Below, in pieces: positions 7,897 through 17,395 of a DNA stretch of 64,000 bases (position 1 is its first letter; every line of letters begins with the position of its first letter). The stretch comes from Pseudomonas sp. A34-9. Its GTDB lineage: Bacteria; Pseudomonadota; Gammaproteobacteria; Pseudomonadales; Pseudomonadaceae. Where the stretch lies: the NCBI RefSeq assembly GCF_029543085.1, contig NZ_CP119967.1, forward strand, positions 1,204,501 to 1,268,500, written 5' to 3'. Made by a program: the position numbers and the translations under genes. Under the pieces are notes generated by a model that saw only the letters and a program-made list of their open reading frames with translations, did not search any database and had not been told where the DNA came from.

Positions 7897-9138
7897 TTAT
7901 CGGGCCGGCACCAAGGCTGGTACTGAGGAGGTATGCCAGATCAACACCTTGCTCACCCGGTTCTCCTCGGTCTCGAGAATCTCCAGACGATAGCGGCCAA
8001 TCTTCAAGCAAACCGCACTCTCGGGAATGGTTTCCAGTGCTTCGGTCACCAGGCCGTTCAGCGTTTTGGGCCCATCGCTCGGCAAATGCCAGCCCAGGCA
8101 CTTGTTCAATTCACGGATCGACGCAGTGCCATCAATGACCATCCGCCCATCGGCTTGCGGATGAATGTGCTGGTTGTCGAGGCTGTGCTCGCTTTCGAAC
8201 TCGCCGACGATTTCTTCAAGAATATCTTCCAGCGTCACGATACCGAGCACTTCGCCGTATTCGTCGACGACCATGCCCAGTCGGCGCTGTTGCTTGTGGA
8301 AGTTCAGCAACTGCAGTTGCAGTGGCGTGCTTTCCGGTACGAAGTAGGGCTCGTAACTGGCGGCCAGCAGCGCTTCGCGAGTCAAATCACCATTGTTCAG
8401 CAAGTGACGGATCTGCCGCGTGTTGAGTACCGCTTCGACCTGGTTGATGTCGCTATGGAACACCGGCAGGCGAGTGCGCTTGTTATGCCGCAGTTGTTCG
8501 ATGATTTCTTCGATCGAGTCGTCGAGATTGATGCCGTCGACGTCACTGCGTGGCACCAGAATGTCATTGACCGTGATGTTGTCCAGCGCATGAATGCCCG
8601 AAACCGGGTGTGCCCGGACCGGTTGATCCTGATCGTCATAGCGGTCGGCAGGCGAGTCATCTTCGCTTTGCTGCACGACCTGAACCTTGCGCGCAAACGG
8701 GCTCATCAGCAAACCGCTGACACGGCTGAGTAGCCAGGCCAGTGGATAAACCATCTTCAGTGGCACCGCCAACAACGAATTGCCGAAAGCCAATACGGCA
8801 TCCGGATAACGCTGGGCGAAGGTGCGCGGGAAATAATCGGCGAACACCAGCAACACGGCACCGGCTCCCAGGCATGCTGCCCACGGGCCGTTTTCTTCGC
8901 AGAGAAAAATCGCCAACAACGTCGCAATGATCACTGCGAGCGCACGGCACAAAGTGTTGCAGAGGATCAGGCTGTCGAGCGGGAAGCTCAGCTTCGCCAG
9001 CGGTTTATCGCTGGCGCGCGAGGCGGTGCGTTGCGCGAGCAGGTGCTGTTGCGCGATTTCGACGGCGGTAAACAGCCCTGACCATAAAATCAGCAGGACA
9101 AATACCGCGAGCATCGGCCCTATGGGCAAACCGTCCAT
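7897..9138 (-). CDS. CNNM/CorC-HlyC family membrane protein with CBS pair
   Basis: Protein of 413 residues. An N-terminal DUF21/CNNM membrane domain (about residues 1-165, opening MLAVFVLLILWSGLFTAVEI) precedes a CBS-domain pair (NDILVPRSDVDGI and GMVVDEYGEVLGIVTLEDIL). A C-terminal CorC_HlyC domain is also present. Relatives are linked to magnesium or other divalent-cation efflux and homeostasis. It lies 12 bases downstream of the CcsA-like gene on the same strand, so the two are co-transcribed. Confidence 0.85.
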   Translation of the reverse strand: MDGLPIGPMLAVFVLLILWSGLFTAVEIAQQHLLAQRTASRASDKPLAKLSFPLDSLILCNTLCRALAVIIATLLAIFLCEENGPWAACLGAGAVLLVFADYFPRTFAQRYPDAVLAFGNSLLAVPLKMVYPLAWLLSRVSGLLMSPFARKVQVVQQSEDDSPADRYDDQDQPVRAHPVSGIHALDNITVNDILVPRSDVDGINLDDSIEEIIEQLRHNKRTRLPVFHSDINQVEAVLNTRQIRHLLNNGDLTREALLAASYEPYFVPESTPLQLQLLNFHKQQRRLGMVVDEYGEVLGIVTLEDILEEIVGEFESEHSLDNQHIHPQADGRMVIDGTASIRELNKCLGWHLPSDGPKTLNGLVTEALETIPESAVCLKIGRYRLEILETEENRVSKVLIWHTSSVPALVPAR

Positions 9139-9150
9139 TTATGCCGCCCG

Positions 9151-9963
9151 TCAGATGTGCAGGATGTATTCACGAACCAGTTTGCTGCCGAAATACGCCA
9201 ACATCAGCAGACAGAAACCGGCGAGGGTCCAGCGAATCGCCTTGTGACCGCGCCAGCCGAGACGGTTGCGGCCCCACAGCAGCACGCTGAAGACGATCCA
9301 GGCCAGGCACGCCAGCAGGGTCTTGTGCACCAGATGCTGGGCGAACAGGTTCTCGACGAACAGCCAGCCGGAGATCAGCGACAGCGACAGCAGCGTCCAG
9401 CCGGCCCAGAGGAAACCAAACAACAGGCTTTCCATGGTTTGCAGCGGCGGGAAGTTCTTGATCAGCCCGGACGGGTGCTTGTGCTTGAGCTGGTGATCTT
9501 GCACCAGCAGCAGCAAGGCCTGGAACACCGCGATGGTGAACATACCGTAGGCGAGGATCGACAACAGGATGTGGGCGAGGATGCCCGGCTCTTCATCGAT
9601 GATCTGCACCGTGCCGGCCGGCGCGAATTGCGCCAGCAACACGGTGACTGCGCCGAGCGGGAACAGCAGCACCAACAGGTTTTCCACCGGAATCCGCGAA
9701 CAGGCAATCAGTGTCAGCGCGATTACCGCCGCCGCGATCAGGCTGGAGGCGCTGAAGAAATCCAGGCCCAGACCGATCGGGGTCAGCAAATGCGTGAGCA
9801 GGCTGGCGCCGTGGGCCACCACGGCGAGAGCGCCGAGGCTAACCAGCAGGCGCTTGTTCGCCTTGGCGCCGGTGGCCAGGCGGGTGCTCTGATAAAAGGT
9901 CGCAGCGGCATATAGAAGGGCGGCGGCGAGGGTGGTCAATAAACTGGGTGACAAAGGGAGCAT
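9151..9963 (-). CDS. CcsA/YpjD-like cytochrome c assembly family membrane protein
   Basis: Inner-membrane protein of 270 residues with about eight predicted segments. It carries the cytochrome C assembly (CcmC/CcsA) domain, seen as the WAGWTLLSLSLISGWLF region with downstream histidine (HKTLLACLAWIVFS). Relatives such as YpjD stand apart from the ccm operon and have no proven haem-handling role. The ATG at 9963, preceded by AGGA, opens the first hydrophobic helix; an in-frame extension to 10137 would run into the ffh promoter region. Divergent from ffh. Confidence 0.8.
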   Translation of the reverse strand: MLPLSPSLLTTLAAALLYAAATFYQSTRLATGAKANKRLLVSLGALAVVAHGASLLTHLLTPIGLGLDFFSASSLIAAAVIALTLIACSRIPVENLLVLLFPLGAVTVLLAQFAPAGTVQIIDEEPGILAHILLSILAYGMFTIAVFQALLLLVQDHQLKHKHPSGLIKNFPPLQTMESLLFGFLWAGWTLLSLSLISGWLFVENLFAQHLVHKTLLACLAWIVFSVLLWGRNRLGWRGHKAIRWTLAGFCLLMLAYFGSKLVREYILHI

Positions 9964-10070
9964 AAATCCTGTTAGGCAGGCCCGAAAGGGGCTGAGTTTG
10001 GCATAGAACCGCCATGGCACGAAAGACTCAGGAAGCTGACAGCGAGGTGTCCGCCGGCCGCAGTCTTCGC

Positions 10071-10076
10071 TATAAT
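10071..10076 (+). promoter_or_regulatory. -10 element (TATAAT) of the ffh promoter
   Basis: Perfect TATAAT about 100 bases before the ffh start in the divergent ffh/ccsA-like gap. A clear -35 hexamer was not seen at 17 bases. Confidence 0.45.
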
Positions 10077-10173
10077 CCGCGACCTGCCCACGCCGCAGGC
10101 TCGCCGAGCACATGTTGATTCCGGTCTGGGCCGCCATTATCCCGGTCTACACAGGGCCTGAAAGGATCGCGCA

Positions 10174-11550
10174 ATGTTTGAAAACTTAACCGACCGTCTC
10201 TCGCAGACGCTGCGCCATGTCACCGGCAAGGCGAAGCTGACCGAGGACAATATCAAAGACACCCTGCGTGAAGTGCGCATGGCGTTGCTCGAAGCCGACG
10301 TCGCCCTGCCGGTGGTCAAGGACTTCGTCAATTCGGTCAAGGAGCGCGCTGTCGGCACCGAGGTGTCGCGCAGCCTGACGCCGGGCCAGGCGTTCGTGAA
10401 GATCGTCCAGGCCGAACTCGAAAGCCTGATGGGCGCGGCCAACGAAGATTTGAACCTGAGCGCTGTGCCGCCAGCCGTCATTCTGATGGCAGGTCTGCAG
10501 GGCGCTGGTAAAACCACTACCGCCGGTAAACTTGCGCGCTTCCTTAAAGAGCGCAAGAAGAAGTCGGTCATGGTTGTGTCGGCGGACGTTTACCGCCCGG
10601 CAGCTATTAAACAGCTGGAAACCCTGGCCAACGACATCGGCGTGACGTTCTTCCCGTCCGACCTGAGCCAGAAGCCGGTCGACATCGCCACCGCGGCTAT
10701 TAAAGAAGCCAAGCTGAAATTCATCGACGTGGTCATCGTCGATACCGCCGGTCGTCTGCACATCGACGAAGAGATGATGGGCGAGATCAAGGCGCTGCAC
10801 GCCGCGATCAACCCGGTCGAAACCCTGTTCGTGGTCGACGCCATGATTGGCCAGGACGCCGCCAACACGGCCAAGGCCTTCGGTGATGCGTTGCCGCTGA
10901 CCGGTGTGATCCTGACCAAGGTCGACGGCGATGCCCGTGGCGGTGCCGCACTGTCGGTGCGCGCCATCACCGGCAAGCCGATCAAGTTCATTGGTATGGG
11001 CGAGAAGAGCGAAGCGCTCGATCCGTTCCACCCCGAGCGTATCGCCTCGCGAATTCTCGGCATGGGCGACGTGCTCAGCCTGATCGAACAGGCCGAAGCG
11101 ACCCTTGACAAGGACAAGGCCGACAAACTGGCCAAGAAGCTGAAAAAGGGCAAGGGCTTCGACCTCGAAGACTTCCGCGATCAGTTGCAACAGATGAAAA
11201 ACATGGGCGGCCTCGGCGGCCTCATGGACAAACTGCCGAGCATCGGTGGCGTCAACCTGTCGCAAATGGGCAATGCCCAGAACGCCGCAGAGAAACAGTT
11301 CAAGCAGATGGAAGCCATCATCAACTCCATGACCCCGGCCGAGCGCCGCGACCCTGAGCTGATCAGTGGTTCGCGCAAGCGCCGGATCGCCATGGGTTCC
11401 GGCACTCAGGTGCAGGACATCGGTCGCTTGATCAAGCAGCACAAGCAGATGCAGAAGATGATGAAGAAATTCACCGCCAAAGGCGGAATGGCGAAAATGA
11501 TGCGCGGCATGGGCGGTATGTTGCCCGGCGGCGGCATGCCGAAAATGTAA
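10174..11550 (+). CDS. ffh: Signal recognition particle protein Ffh (SRP54)
   Basis: GTPase of 458 residues that binds 4.5S RNA and signal sequences and targets ribosomes to the membrane with FtsY. Domains in order: N helical bundle (1-90), G domain with GLQGAGKTTT, DTAGRLHIDEE and TKVDGDARGGAA, then the methionine-rich M domain. The M domain ends MRGMGGMLPGGGMPKM. Length and motifs match the family. The start at 10174 follows GAAAGGATCGC. Confidence 0.97.
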   Translation: MFENLTDRLSQTLRHVTGKAKLTEDNIKDTLREVRMALLEADVALPVVKDFVNSVKERAVGTEVSRSLTPGQAFVKIVQAELESLMGAANEDLNLSAVPPAVILMAGLQGAGKTTTAGKLARFLKERKKKSVMVVSADVYRPAAIKQLETLANDIGVTFFPSDLSQKPVDIATAAIKEAKLKFIDVVIVDTAGRLHIDEEMMGEIKALHAAINPVETLFVVDAMIGQDAANTAKAFGDALPLTGVILTKVDGDARGGAALSVRAITGKPIKFIGMGEKSEALDPFHPERIASRILGMGDVLSLIEQAEATLDKDKADKLAKKLKKGKGFDLEDFRDQLQQMKNMGGLGGLMDKLPSIGGVNLSQMGNAQNAAEKQFKQMEAIINSMTPAERRDPELISGSRKRRIAMGSGTQVQDIGRLIKQHKQMQKMMKKFTAKGGMAKMMRGMGGMLPGGGMPKM

Positions 11551-11699
11551 AGAACTCGCCGGTCGTCGCACCGGCGCAGGCCCCGCAAGGATGCGGGATC
11601 AACAGCAAACCCGCACTCGGCGGGAGCTGACTGGCCGTTTTCATCGACGGCTCTCTATGCAAATCTGCACGGCATGCCATAGGCGCCGGAAAAAGTCAT

Positions 11700-11727
11700 T
11701 TGCAAAAGTCCGGATATTCCTTAGAAT
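11700..11727 (+). promoter_or_regulatory. Probable sigma-70 promoter of the rpsP operon
   Basis: TTGCAA at 11700-11705, 16-base spacer, TAGAAT at 11722-11727, about 70 bases before rpsP. It fits a housekeeping promoter for the ribosomal operon. Confidence 0.55.
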
Positions 11728-11799
11728 ATGCGGCCTTTCGGGCACCCATGCCCGCTGTGCATTTAGATTTGCAGCACCGACTACAGGAACGATGTTCAC

Positions 11800-12051
11800 A
11801 TGCTAACAATCCGTCTTGCCCTTGGCGGCTCCAAAAAGCGCCCGTTTTACCACCTGACCGTAACCGACTCGCGTAACCCGCGTGACGGCTCCCACAAAGA
11901 ACAGGTTGGTTTCTTCAACCCTGTTGCCCGTGGTCAGGAAATCCGTCTGTCCGTGAACCAAGAGCGCGTAGCCTACTGGCTGAGCGTTGGTGCACAGCCT
12001 TCTGAGCGTGTTGCTCAGTTGCTGAAGGAATCTGCAAAGGCTGCGGCCTGA
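11800..12051 (+). CDS. rpsP: 30S ribosomal protein S16
   Basis: Protein of 83 residues, standard length for S16. It opens [20 protein letters not shown], the family signature, and contains the [12 protein letters not shown] stretch. First gene of rpsP-rimM-trmD-rplS, followed by rimM after five bases. Confidence 0.97.
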   Translation: MLTIRLALGGSKKRPFYHLTVTDSRNPRDGSHKEQVGFFNPVARGQEIRLSVNQERVAYWLSVGAQPSERVAQLLKESAKAAA

Positions 12052-12056
12052 GCAAT

Positions 12057-12593
12057 ATGAACGCGACGCCTGCTGTTGCCGATGATTTGATCGTTATTGG
12101 CAAAATTTATTCTGTTCATGGCGTTCGCGGCGAAGTGAAGGTTTATTCCTTTACTGATCCGACTGAAAACCTGTTGCAGTACAAAACCTGGACGCTCAAG
12201 CGTGAAGGCAATGTCAAACAGGTCGAGCTGGTCAGTGGACGCGGGAGCGATAAGTTCCTGGTCGCAAAGCTCAAGGGTCTTGATGATCGTGAAGAAGCTC
12301 GTCTTCTGGCCGGTTATGAGATCTGCGTGCCGCGCAACCTGTTCCCTGAATTGACCGACGGCGAGTACTACTGGTACCAGCTGGAAGGTCTGAAGGTTAT
12401 CGATCAACTGGGGCAAATGCTCGGGAAAGTCGATCATCTTCTGGAAACCGGCGCCAATGATGTAATGGTAGTCAAGCCTTGCGCTGGCAGCCTGGATGAT
12501 CGCGAACGCTTGTTGCCCTATACGGCGCAATGTGTGTTGGCCGTTGACCTGGCCGCGGGCGAGATGAAGGTGGATTGGGACGCGGACTTCTAA
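12057..12593 (+). CDS. rimM: Ribosome maturation factor RimM
   Basis: Protein of 178 residues that binds S19 and helps mature the 30S head. The N-terminal RimM domain opens [20 protein letters not shown], and a PRC-barrel domain begins at about residue 95 ([16 protein letters not shown]). It is second in the rpsP operon and its stop is two bases before the trmD GTG start. Confidence 0.97.
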   Translation: MNATPAVADDLIVIGKIYSVHGVRGEVKVYSFTDPTENLLQYKTWTLKREGNVKQVELVSGRGSDKFLVAKLKGLDDREEARLLAGYEICVPRNLFPELTDGEYYWYQLEGLKVIDQLGQMLGKVDHLLETGANDVMVVKPCAGSLDDRERLLPYTAQCVLAVDLAAGEMKVDWDADF

Positions 12594-12595
12594 GC

Positions 12596-13348
12596 GTGGC
12601 TAACTTGCGCGTAGAAGTGATCAGTTTGTTTCCCGAGATGTTTTCCGCCATCGGCGACTACGGCATCACCAGTCGAGCGGTCAAACAGGGGCTCTTGCAG
12701 CTGACCTGTTGGAACCCGCGGGATTACACGACGGATCGGCATCACACTGTGGACGATCGCCCGTTTGGCGGTGGTCCGGGCATGGTGATGAAGATCAAGC
12801 CCCTGGAAGATGCTCTGGTTCAGGCCAAGGCAGCAGCCGGGGAGGCGGCGAAGGTGATTTACCTGTCCCCCCAAGGCCGTCAACTGACTCAGTCGGCGGT
12901 ACGCGAGCTGGCACAATCGGATGCATTGATCCTGATTGCCGGCCGCTATGAAGGCATTGACGAGCGCTTTATTGAGGCTCATGTCGATGAAGAGTGGTCG
13001 ATTGGCGACTATGTATTGTCTGGCGGCGAGCTGCCGGCCATGGTCCTGATCGATGCGGTTACACGACTGCTGCCTGGAGCTTTAGGGCATGCGGATTCCG
13101 CTGAGGAAGATTCCTTTACGGATGGTCTGCTGGATTGCCCGCACTACACCCGACCTGAGGTGTATGCGGATCAGCGTGTTCCCGACGTGTTGCTGAGTGG
13201 CAATCACGCGCATATCCGGCGTTGGCGTTTACAGCAGTCCCTTGGTAGGACCTATGAACGACGCGCCGATCTTCTGGAAAGCCGCTCGCTTTCTGGAGAA
13301 GAGAAGAAGCTGCTCGAGGAATACATCCGCGAGCGGGACGATAGTTAA
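12596..13348 (+). CDS. trmD: tRNA (guanine-N1-)-methyltransferase
   Basis: SPOUT-class enzyme of 250 residues that methylates G37 of tRNAs, preventing frameshifts. Diagnostic sequences are [32 protein letters not shown] and [14 protein letters not shown], the last forming the AdoMet-binding trefoil knot. The start is taken as GTG at 12596, just after the rimM stop; the frame is open upstream to 12575, but that would overlap rimM and precede the conserved start. Third gene of the operon. Confidence 0.95.
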   Translation: MANLRVEVISLFPEMFSAIGDYGITSRAVKQGLLQLTCWNPRDYTTDRHHTVDDRPFGGGPGMVMKIKPLEDALVQAKAAAGEAAKVIYLSPQGRQLTQSAVRELAQSDALILIAGRYEGIDERFIEAHVDEEWSIGDYVLSGGELPAMVLIDAVTRLLPGALGHADSAEEDSFTDGLLDCPHYTRPEVYADQRVPDVLLSGNHAHIRRWRLQQSLGRTYERRADLLESRSLSGEEKKLLEEYIRERDDS

Positions 13349-13393
13349 CAACGTATCGATGGTAGATCGAACGATTTACCTTAGGAGCACAGC

Positions 13394-13744
13394 ATGACCA
13401 ACAAAATCATCCTTGCACTCGAAGCAGAGCAGATGACCAAAGAAATCCCTACCTTCGCCCCAGGCGACACTATTGTCGTTCAGGTGAAAGTGAAGGAAGG
13501 CGATCGTTCCCGTCTGCAAGCGTTCGAAGGCGTTGTAATCGCCAAGCGTAACCGCGGCGTGAACAGTGCGTTCACCGTTCGTAAAATCTCCAACGGTGTT
13601 GGCGTAGAACGTACTTTCCAGACCTACTCCCCGCAGATCGACAGCATGGCTGTTAAACGTCGCGGTGACGTACGTAAAGCCAAGCTGTACTACCTGCGCG
13701 ACCTGTCGGGTAAAGCAGCTCGCATCAAGGAAAAACTGGCTTAA
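13394..13744 (+). CDS. rplS: 50S ribosomal protein L19
   Basis: Protein of 116 residues, full length for L19, at the 30S-50S interface. [20 protein letters not shown] and the basic RNA-binding stretch [18 protein letters not shown] are conserved. AGGAG precedes the ATG at 13394. It ends the rpsP operon, with an intrinsic terminator 20 bases downstream. Confidence 0.97.
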
Positions 13745-13762
13745 GTCCAGCTTCCGATGCAG

Positions 13763-13791
13763 AAAAAAGCAGCCTACGGGCTGCTTTTTTG
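13763..13791 (+). terminator. Intrinsic terminator of the rpsP-rplS operon
   Basis: Stem AAAAGCAGCC / GGCTGCTTTT with a four-base loop and six T residues. Confidence 0.9.
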
Positions 13792-13811
13792 TTGCCCGCA
13801 ATTCCCCCTTT

Positions 13812-13845
13812 TGTAGGAGCTGCCGCAGGCTGCGATCTTTTGATC
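13812..13845. repeat. Single REP-like element, class A
   Basis: One copy only of the TGTAGGAGCTGCCGCAGGCT element ending TTTTGATC, without the usual inverted partner. Confidence 0.75.
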
Positions 13846-13885
13846 TTGCTTTTAGCGGTGGCCAAACACACGAGCAGTAACCGCC

Positions 13886-14299
13886 ATGACCCCCCGCGAC
13901 CAGGAAATCGAACGCCGCACCGAACTCTCGGTAACCCGCGTGACCAAAGCCGTCTTCCCGCCGACCACCAACCACCACAACACCCTGTTCGGCGGCACTG
14001 CGCTGGCATGGATGGACGAAGTGTCGTTCATCACCGCCACACGCTTTTGCCGCTTGCCACTGGTGACCGTGTCCACCGACCGCATCGACTTCAACCACGC
14101 GATCCCGGCCGGCTCCATCGTTGAACTGGTGGGGAAGGTGATCAAGGTCGGCAACACCAGCCTCAAGGTCGAGGTGGAAGTGTTTGTCGAAAGCATGAGC
14201 TGTGATGGCCGCGAGAAGGCGATTCATGGCCAGTTCAGCTTTGTTGCCATTGATGATGACAAGCGACCAGTGCCGGTGCTGCCTGGGTTTTCGGCCTGA
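13886..14299 (+). CDS. Acyl-CoA thioesterase (YciA/BFIT-like hotdog fold)
   Basis: Protein of 137 residues, one hotdog domain. The pattern PTTNHHNTLFGGTALAWMDE is the conserved substrate and catalytic loop of acyl-CoA hydrolases related to YciA, where the Asp after the central helix takes part in catalysis. It is expected to release fatty acid from acyl-CoA in the cytoplasm. It is monocistronic; the downstream gene is convergent, with a 28-base gap. Confidence 0.85.
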   Translation: MTPRDQEIERRTELSVTRVTKAVFPPTTNHHNTLFGGTALAWMDEVSFITATRFCRLPLVTVSTDRIDFNHAIPAGSIVELVGKVIKVGNTSLKVEVEVFVESMSCDGREKAIHGQFSFVAIDDDKRPVPVLPGFSA

Positions 14300-14327
14300 T
14301 CCGAGACCGCGTCGCGAAGGCGTCAGG

Positions 14328-16136
14328 TCAGGCGCCGCTGATCTCAGGCTGAATCAGAGCCAGCACTGTCCACCCGGATCCCGGCTTCACCGTAGTCTCC
14401 GGCGTCACCACATGCACCCAGCCGCTTTCATCGCGCATGAACAGCAAGGTCGCTCGATTACCATGCAGCGTCCGGTAATCCTCCCAGCCAAACCCGTCCG
14501 TTAACGTCGTGCTGTACAACTCCGCGCCTTGGCCCATCTGGCTGGCCAACTTGGCATAGGTAAACGCCTCACTGCCCAATTGATTGCCGCGATGCTCAAG
14601 GCTGGCGCGATGTTTATCGCTGCGACGGCTTTCATGCCCGCTGGCCAAACCAAACAAGCGCTGATGGCCGAAGTCATGCCGAAAACGCATCGCCGCCAGT
14701 GTATTGAGCTCACCCGACGGCGACAGCGCCAGCAAATGCCCCAGCCCGACCAGATCCAGATGCGCGTCGGCATGCTGCGAGGCCGGGTTGCCGAAATAGG
14801 TCGGTAGCCCTTCCATACGCGCCGCGCGAATGTTTTCCCAGCTTGAATCGGTCAGCAACACGCGGCTGCCCAGTTGCTGCAGTGACTTGCCGAGCATGCG
14901 CGAAGGCGCGTTGGCTCCGACGATCAGGAAACCGCTTGGCGCAGGTTCGGCAACTTTGAGCAACCGTGCCAACGGTCGTGCAGTGGCGCTTTGCAGCACA
15001 ACGGTGCCGATGATCACTGCAAACGTCAGCGGCACCAGCAGCAATGCGCCCTCGTGCCCAGCCTCATCCAGACGAATCGCAAAAATCGCCGACACCGCCG
15101 CCGCGACAATCCCGCGTGGTGCGATCCAGCACAGCAAGGCACGCTCACGCCAACTCAGGTTGGAACCGGCCGTGCTGAGCAGCACATTCAACGGTCGGGC
15201 GATCAGTTGAATCACCAACAACAGAATCAGCACCAGTGGACCCAGGCCGATCAGCGCGTTCAGATCCAGCCGCGCCGCCAACAGAATAAACAGCCCGGAA
15301 ATCAGCAAGACACTGAGGTTTTCCTTGAAGTGCAGAATGTGCCGCACATCCACGCCCTTCATGTTCGCCAGCCACATGCCCATCAGCGTCACGGCCAGCA
15401 GTCCGGATTCATGCATCACTTCGTTGGAGGCAATGAAAATCCCCAGCACCGCCGCCAGCGAAGCGAGGTTATGCAAGTACTCCGGCAGCCATTGCCGGCG
15501 AATCACCGTGCCGAGCAGCCAGCCACCGACAATGCCGAATACTGCGCCGCACAGAATCACCCCGCCGAAGGTGAACAGGCTCTGCTTGAGGCCATGACCT
15601 TCAGCACTGGCAATGATGAAGCTGTAGACCACCACGGCGAGGAGGGCGCCGATCGGGTCGATGACGATGCCTTCCCAGCGCAGAATATTGGCGATCGAAG
15701 CTTTCGGCCGCACTACTCGCAGCATCGGCACGATCACCGTCGGGCCAGTGACCAGCGTCAGGCTGCCGAACAGGATGGCCAGCATCCAGTCGAAGCCGAG
15801 CAGGAAATGCGTGGCGACCGCGATGACGATCCAGGTCGAAATTGCGCCAATGGTTACCAGTCGATGGACGACGCTGCCGATTTCCTTCCATTCCGACAGG
15901 TGCAGCGTCAGGCTGCCCTCGAAAAGAATCAGCGCGACGGCCAGTGATACCAATGGCATCAGCAGCGGGCCGAACATTTCCTGCGGATCGAGCCAGCCCA
16001 GCACCGGGCCGACCAGAATTCCCGTCAGCAACAAAAACAGAATCGCCGGCAGCTTCAGGCGCCAGGCCAGCCATTGGCAACCCAGCGCCGCCGCGCCAAT
16101 CCCGCCAAATGCCAAGAGAATTTGCTGCTCGTTCAT
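14328..16136 (-). CDS. Cation:proton antiporter with TrkA-N domain
   Basis: Protein of 602 residues. The N-terminal two thirds is a Na+/H+ exchanger domain with about 12 segments, including FEGSLTLHLSEW, VTGPTVIVPMLRV and APRGIVAAAVSAIFAIRL. From about residue 400 a Rossmann TrkA-N domain follows (GFLIVGANAPSRMLGKSLQQ), which in this family gates transport by nucleotide binding. Sodium or potassium specificity cannot be read from sequence. It runs leftward and is divergent from xerD by about 110 bases. Confidence 0.85.
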   Translation of the reverse strand: MNEQQILLAFGGIGAAALGCQWLAWRLKLPAILFLLLTGILVGPVLGWLDPQEMFGPLLMPLVSLAVALILFEGSLTLHLSEWKEIGSVVHRLVTIGAISTWIVIAVATHFLLGFDWMLAILFGSLTLVTGPTVIVPMLRVVRPKASIANILRWEGIVIDPIGALLAVVVYSFIIASAEGHGLKQSLFTFGGVILCGAVFGIVGGWLLGTVIRRQWLPEYLHNLASLAAVLGIFIASNEVMHESGLLAVTLMGMWLANMKGVDVRHILHFKENLSVLLISGLFILLAARLDLNALIGLGPLVLILLLVIQLIARPLNVLLSTAGSNLSWRERALLCWIAPRGIVAAAVSAIFAIRLDEAGHEGALLLVPLTFAVIIGTVVLQSATARPLARLLKVAEPAPSGFLIVGANAPSRMLGKSLQQLGSRVLLTDSSWENIRAARMEGLPTYFGNPASQHADAHLDLVGLGHLLALSPSGELNTLAAMRFRHDFGHQRLFGLASGHESRRSDKHRASLEHRGNQLGSEAFTYAKLASQMGQGAELYSTTLTDGFGWEDYRTLHGNRATLLFMRDESGWVHVVTPETTVKPGSGWTVLALIQPEISGA

Positions 16137-16244
16137 TGCTGCTCCCTGTTCCTTGAAATAGCGGGCTATGAAAGACTAGCGTCCATTCCTACAGTTCACT
16201 CTACATTTGCGCACAGTCCATGAGGCTGTGTGTCTTGAGCGCCC

Positions 16245-17141
16245 ATGCCTGCCATCGACCATCCGCTGATTGACCAATTCCTCGACGCTCTATGGCTGGA
16301 AAAAGGCCTGTCCGATAACACCCGCGGCGCTTATCGCAGCGATCTGGCGCTGTTCAATGGCTGGTTGCAGGAGAAGAATCTGCAGCTGATCAACGCCGGC
16401 CGTGAGCTGATCCTCGATCACTTGGCCTGGCGTCTGGAGCAGAACTACAAGCCGCGCTCCACTGCCAGATTCCTCTCCGGGGTGCGTGGCTTTTATCGCT
16501 ATCTGCTGCGGGAAAAGATGATCAGCGTCGACCCGACGTTGCGCGTCGACATGCCGCAATTGGGCAGGCCGTTGCCCAAGTCTTTGTCGGAAGCCGACGT
16601 CGAGGCGCTGCTCAAAGCGCCGGATCTGAGCGAAGCCATCGGCCAGCGTGACCGCGCCATGCTTGAAGTGTTGTATGCCTGCGGTTTGCGCGTGACCGAA
16701 CTGGTGAGCTTGACGCTGGAACAGGTCAACTTGCGTCAGGGCGTGTTGCGGGTGATGGGCAAGGGCAGCAAGGAGCGGCTGGTGCCGATGGGCGAGGAGG
16801 CGATTGTCTGGATCGAGCGTTATATGCGTGATGGCCGTGGCGAGCTGCTCGGCGGCCGGCCAAGTGATGTGCTGTTCCCCAGTCAGCGGGGTGAGCAGAT
16901 GACCCGCCAGACCTTCTGGCACCGGATCAAGCATCAGGCCAAGGTAGCGGGCATCGGCAAGTCGTTGTCGCCGCACACCTTGCGCCACGCGTTTGCCACC
17001 CACCTGCTCAACCATGGCGCGGATTTGCGCGTGGTGCAGATGCTGCTCGGCCACAGCGACCTCTCGACTACGCAAATCTACACCCATGTCGCGCGTGCCC
17101 GCCTGCAAGACCTGCACGCCAAACACCACCCGCGAGGCTGA
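16245..17141 (+). CDS. xerD: Site-specific tyrosine recombinase XerD
   Basis: Recombinase of 298 residues that, with XerC, resolves chromosome dimers at dif under FtsK control. Catalytic residues are Arg149, Lys173, His244, Arg247, His270 and Tyr279 (THVARAR after Tyr), almost the same numbering as E. coli XerD. The SAM-like core-binding domain is residues 5-95. No dif site or mobile element is adjacent, consistent with the housekeeping enzyme and not an integrase. Confidence 0.96.
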   Translation: MPAIDHPLIDQFLDALWLEKGLSDNTRGAYRSDLALFNGWLQEKNLQLINAGRELILDHLAWRLEQNYKPRSTARFLSGVRGFYRYLLREKMISVDPTLRVDMPQLGRPLPKSLSEADVEALLKAPDLSEAIGQRDRAMLEVLYACGLRVTELVSLTLEQVNLRQGVLRVMGKGSKERLVPMGEEAIVWIERYMRDGRGELLGGRPSDVLFPSQRGEQMTRQTFWHRIKHQAKVAGIGKSLSPHTLRHAFATHLLNHGADLRVVQMLLGHSDLSTTQIYTHVARARLQDLHAKHHPRG

Positions 17142-17148
17142 ACAAAAT

Positions 17149-17244
17149 CCCTGTGGGAGCGAGCTTGCTCGCGAAAGCGGTATGTCAGGCAGCACATATT
17201 TTGAATGTGCTGGCCCCTTCGCGAGCAAGCTCGCTCCCACAGGG
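17149..17244. repeat. REPIN-like inverted pair, class B (CCCTGTGGGAGCGAGCTTGCTCGCGAA)
   Basis: Two head-to-head copies with arms of about 27 bases, between xerD and dsbC. The same class is at 61556-61650, with CCTGC in place of CTTGC. Confidence 0.85.
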
Positions 17245-17395
17245 GGTATGTCGTCCTGAAAGTGTGGCGACAGGCGCATTCGGCCACCGTGGCCTTATGT
17301 GTTAGGCTTTGCCGGTTTGCACGATGGACGGTTATGACCCGGTGTTCCGGCACGGGCGTTCTGATCGTTTCATTTGTCCGCCTTCAGGAGTTCTC

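Noticed and set aside
10186..11571. Open minus-strand frame of 461 codons opposite ffh
   Set aside because: Shadow frame of a conserved gene; His/Gln-rich translation without domains.
16245..17141. Tyrosine recombinase as a mobile-element integrase
   Set aside because: Residue numbering and length match XerD closely and the neighbours are core genes.
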